A DNA stretch of 64,000 bases from Sphingobium sp. AP49 (GTDB taxonomy: Bacteria; Pseudomonadota; Alphaproteobacteria; Sphingomonadales; Sphingomonadaceae): positions 503,501 to 567,500 of the forward strand of contig NZ_CP124576.1 of assembly GCF_000281715.2 (NCBI RefSeq), read 5' to 3'. The position numbers and the translations under genes are program-made. Below, piece after piece: positions 63,141 through 64,000 of this stretch. The notes below the pieces were generated by a model. It had not been told where the DNA came from and ran no database searches. It saw only the letters and a program-made list of their open reading frames with translations. Position 1 is the stretch's first letter. Each line of letters starts with the position of its first letter.

Positions 63141-64000
63141 TCAAGCCATGTCCTGCAGCATCAGCGCCGCGGTCGCCTTGGCGCTGCCCACCACGCCGGG
63201 GATGCCCGCGCCGGGATGGGTGCCGGCCCCTACCAGATAAAGGTTGGGAATGACATCGTCGCGATTATGGGCGCGGAACCAGGCGCTTTGGGTCAGCAGC
63301 GGCTCCAGGCTGAAGCCGCTGCCCAGATGGGCATTGAGATCGCGGCCGAAATCGGTGGGCGCATAATGAAACTGGGTCACGATGCGCGACCGGATGTCGG
63401 GGATCAGCCGATGCTGGATCTCGTCCAGGATACGCTCGGCATAGGCCGGCGCGAAGCGGTCCCAGTCGATCGGCAGCTTGCCCATGTGCGGTACCGGGGC
63501 GAGTGCATAGAAGGTCGAATGTCCTTCCGGCGCCATCGACGGGTCGGTCACGGTCGGGTGATGCAGATAGAGCGAGAAATCGGCCGGCAGCACGCCATGG
63601 CTGTAGATATCGGTCAGCAGCCCCTCATAGCGCGGGCCGAACAGGATCATATGGTGCGGGATGCCCGGCCAACTACCCTTGATGCCGAAATGCAGCACGA
63701 ACAGGCTGGGCGACCATTTCTTGTGCTGCAGCTTTTCCGCCTGCTTCTGTCCGCGCGGATGATGGCCCAGCAGGTCGCGATAGCTGTGCATCAGGTCGCC
63801 ATTGCTGGCGATCGCATCCGCCTCCCCGCGCCAGCCCGACGCGGTGCGCACCGCCACCGCCCGGTCGCCATGGGTCTCGATCTCGACGACGGCATCGCCC
63901 AGCCGCAGCACGCCGCCCAGCCGCTCGAAATGGGTCGCCATGCCCTGCACCAGCCGATTGGTCCCGCCCTTGGCGAACCACACCCCGCCATCCTTCTCCA
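63141..64000 (-). CDS. crtI: Phytoene desaturase, C-terminal part
   Basis: The gene enters from the right edge; 286 codons are visible. The FAD/substrate half of a CrtI-type amine oxidase is clear: MATHFERLGG, DAIASNGDLMHSYRDLLG, FVLHFGIKG, and the C-terminal FAD motif YLVGAGTHPGAGIPGVVGSAK. The N-terminal dinucleotide-binding domain lies beyond the window. Introduces double bonds into phytoene in the membrane. Confidence 0.94.
   Translation of the reverse strand, partial: EKDGGVWFAKGGTNRLVQGMATHFERLGGVLRLGDAVVEIETHGDRAVAVRTASGWRGEADAIASNGDLMHSYRDLLGHHPRGQKQAEKLQHKKWSPSLFVLHFGIKGSWPGIPHHMILFGPRYEGLLTDIYSHGVLPADFSLYLHHPTVTDPSMAPEGHSTFYALAPVPHMGKLPIDWDRFAPAYAERILDEIQHRLIPDIRSRIVTQFHYAPTDFGRDLNAHLGSGFSLEPLLTQSAWFRAHNRDDVIPNLYLVGAGTHPGAGIPGVVGSAKATAALMLQDMA

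Overview
The window looks like chromosomal DNA of a sphingomonad (Alphaproteobacteria, Sphingomonadaceae; Sphingobium or a close relative is my best guess). The reasons are high GC, an alphaproteobacterial-type SerC next to SerA, HisZ next to PurA, a crtB/crtI carotenoid pair, a LysR/AKR/VOC cluster and the style of the intergenic palindromic repeats. The genus is inferred from gene content, not from a marker gene.

Layout. (1) 1-3635: one end of a mobile island: two cation-efflux (CDF) proteins, a lipoprotein, a small unknown gene and a tyrosine recombinase. It ends at a 45-bp copy of the 3' half of tRNA-Gly(GCC), the probable attachment site. (2) 3636-5007: decayed DNA with an integrase remnant. 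(3) 5008-8401: LysR regulator facing an aldo/keto reductase - exported VOC protein - exported monooxygenase cluster. (4) 8685-11077: mobA, a ribosomal-protein-hydroxylase-like cupin and a pseudouridine synthase. (5) 11078-12540: repeats around an atypical unknown gene. (6) 12541-19858: Phe/Tyr catabolism: an Lrp-type regulator diverges from phhA, an aromatic aminotransferase gene (frameshifted), hppD, hmgA, fahA, maiA and a Rieske protein, most joined by ATGA overlaps. This route converts Phe to Tyr, then homogentisate, then fumarate and acetoacetate.

(7) 19900-34655: a B12 region with two cobalamin riboswitches. The first precedes cobW-cobN-cobO-bluB; the second precedes btuB and a tightly overlapping chain DUF1636-cobT-cobC-cobS-cobD-cbiB-cobU. 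A divergent btuF-like gene lies between. Together these cover uptake, cobalt handling, adenosylation, lower-ligand synthesis and nucleotide-loop assembly. (8) 34684-43117: dapD, a HAD nucleotidase, a LOG-family protein, an extensin-like lipoprotein, serC-serA with a structured leader, hisZ and an esterase. (9) 43345-52502: purA, a small Myb-like protein, FMN reductase, bestrophin, dctA, pdxH, then dnaJ-like - brkB-like - fabI - aroC. (10) 52560-59320: a structured non-coding region, an SLC13/TrkA-C permease, a PhzF protein, a serine hydrolase, recQ and a DUF442 protein. (11) 59482-60794: dmeR-dmeF cobalt/nickel efflux with a visible operator. (12) 60795-64000: repeats, then crtB, a second LOG protein and the 3' part of crtI.

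The most useful observations are: the tRNA-Gly attachment site with recombinase; the one-base frameshift in the aromatic aminotransferase; a roughly 400-bp dispersed composite repeat present twice about 50 kb apart; a multi-hairpin RNA-like element with a strong terminator at 52560-52716; a 35-bp tandem repeat at the end of the extensin gene; a repeat element that supplies the start of CrtB; and an RcnR-type operator lying over the dmeR start codon. I did not find CRISPR arrays, rRNA genes, complete tRNA genes, or a convincing new defence system.
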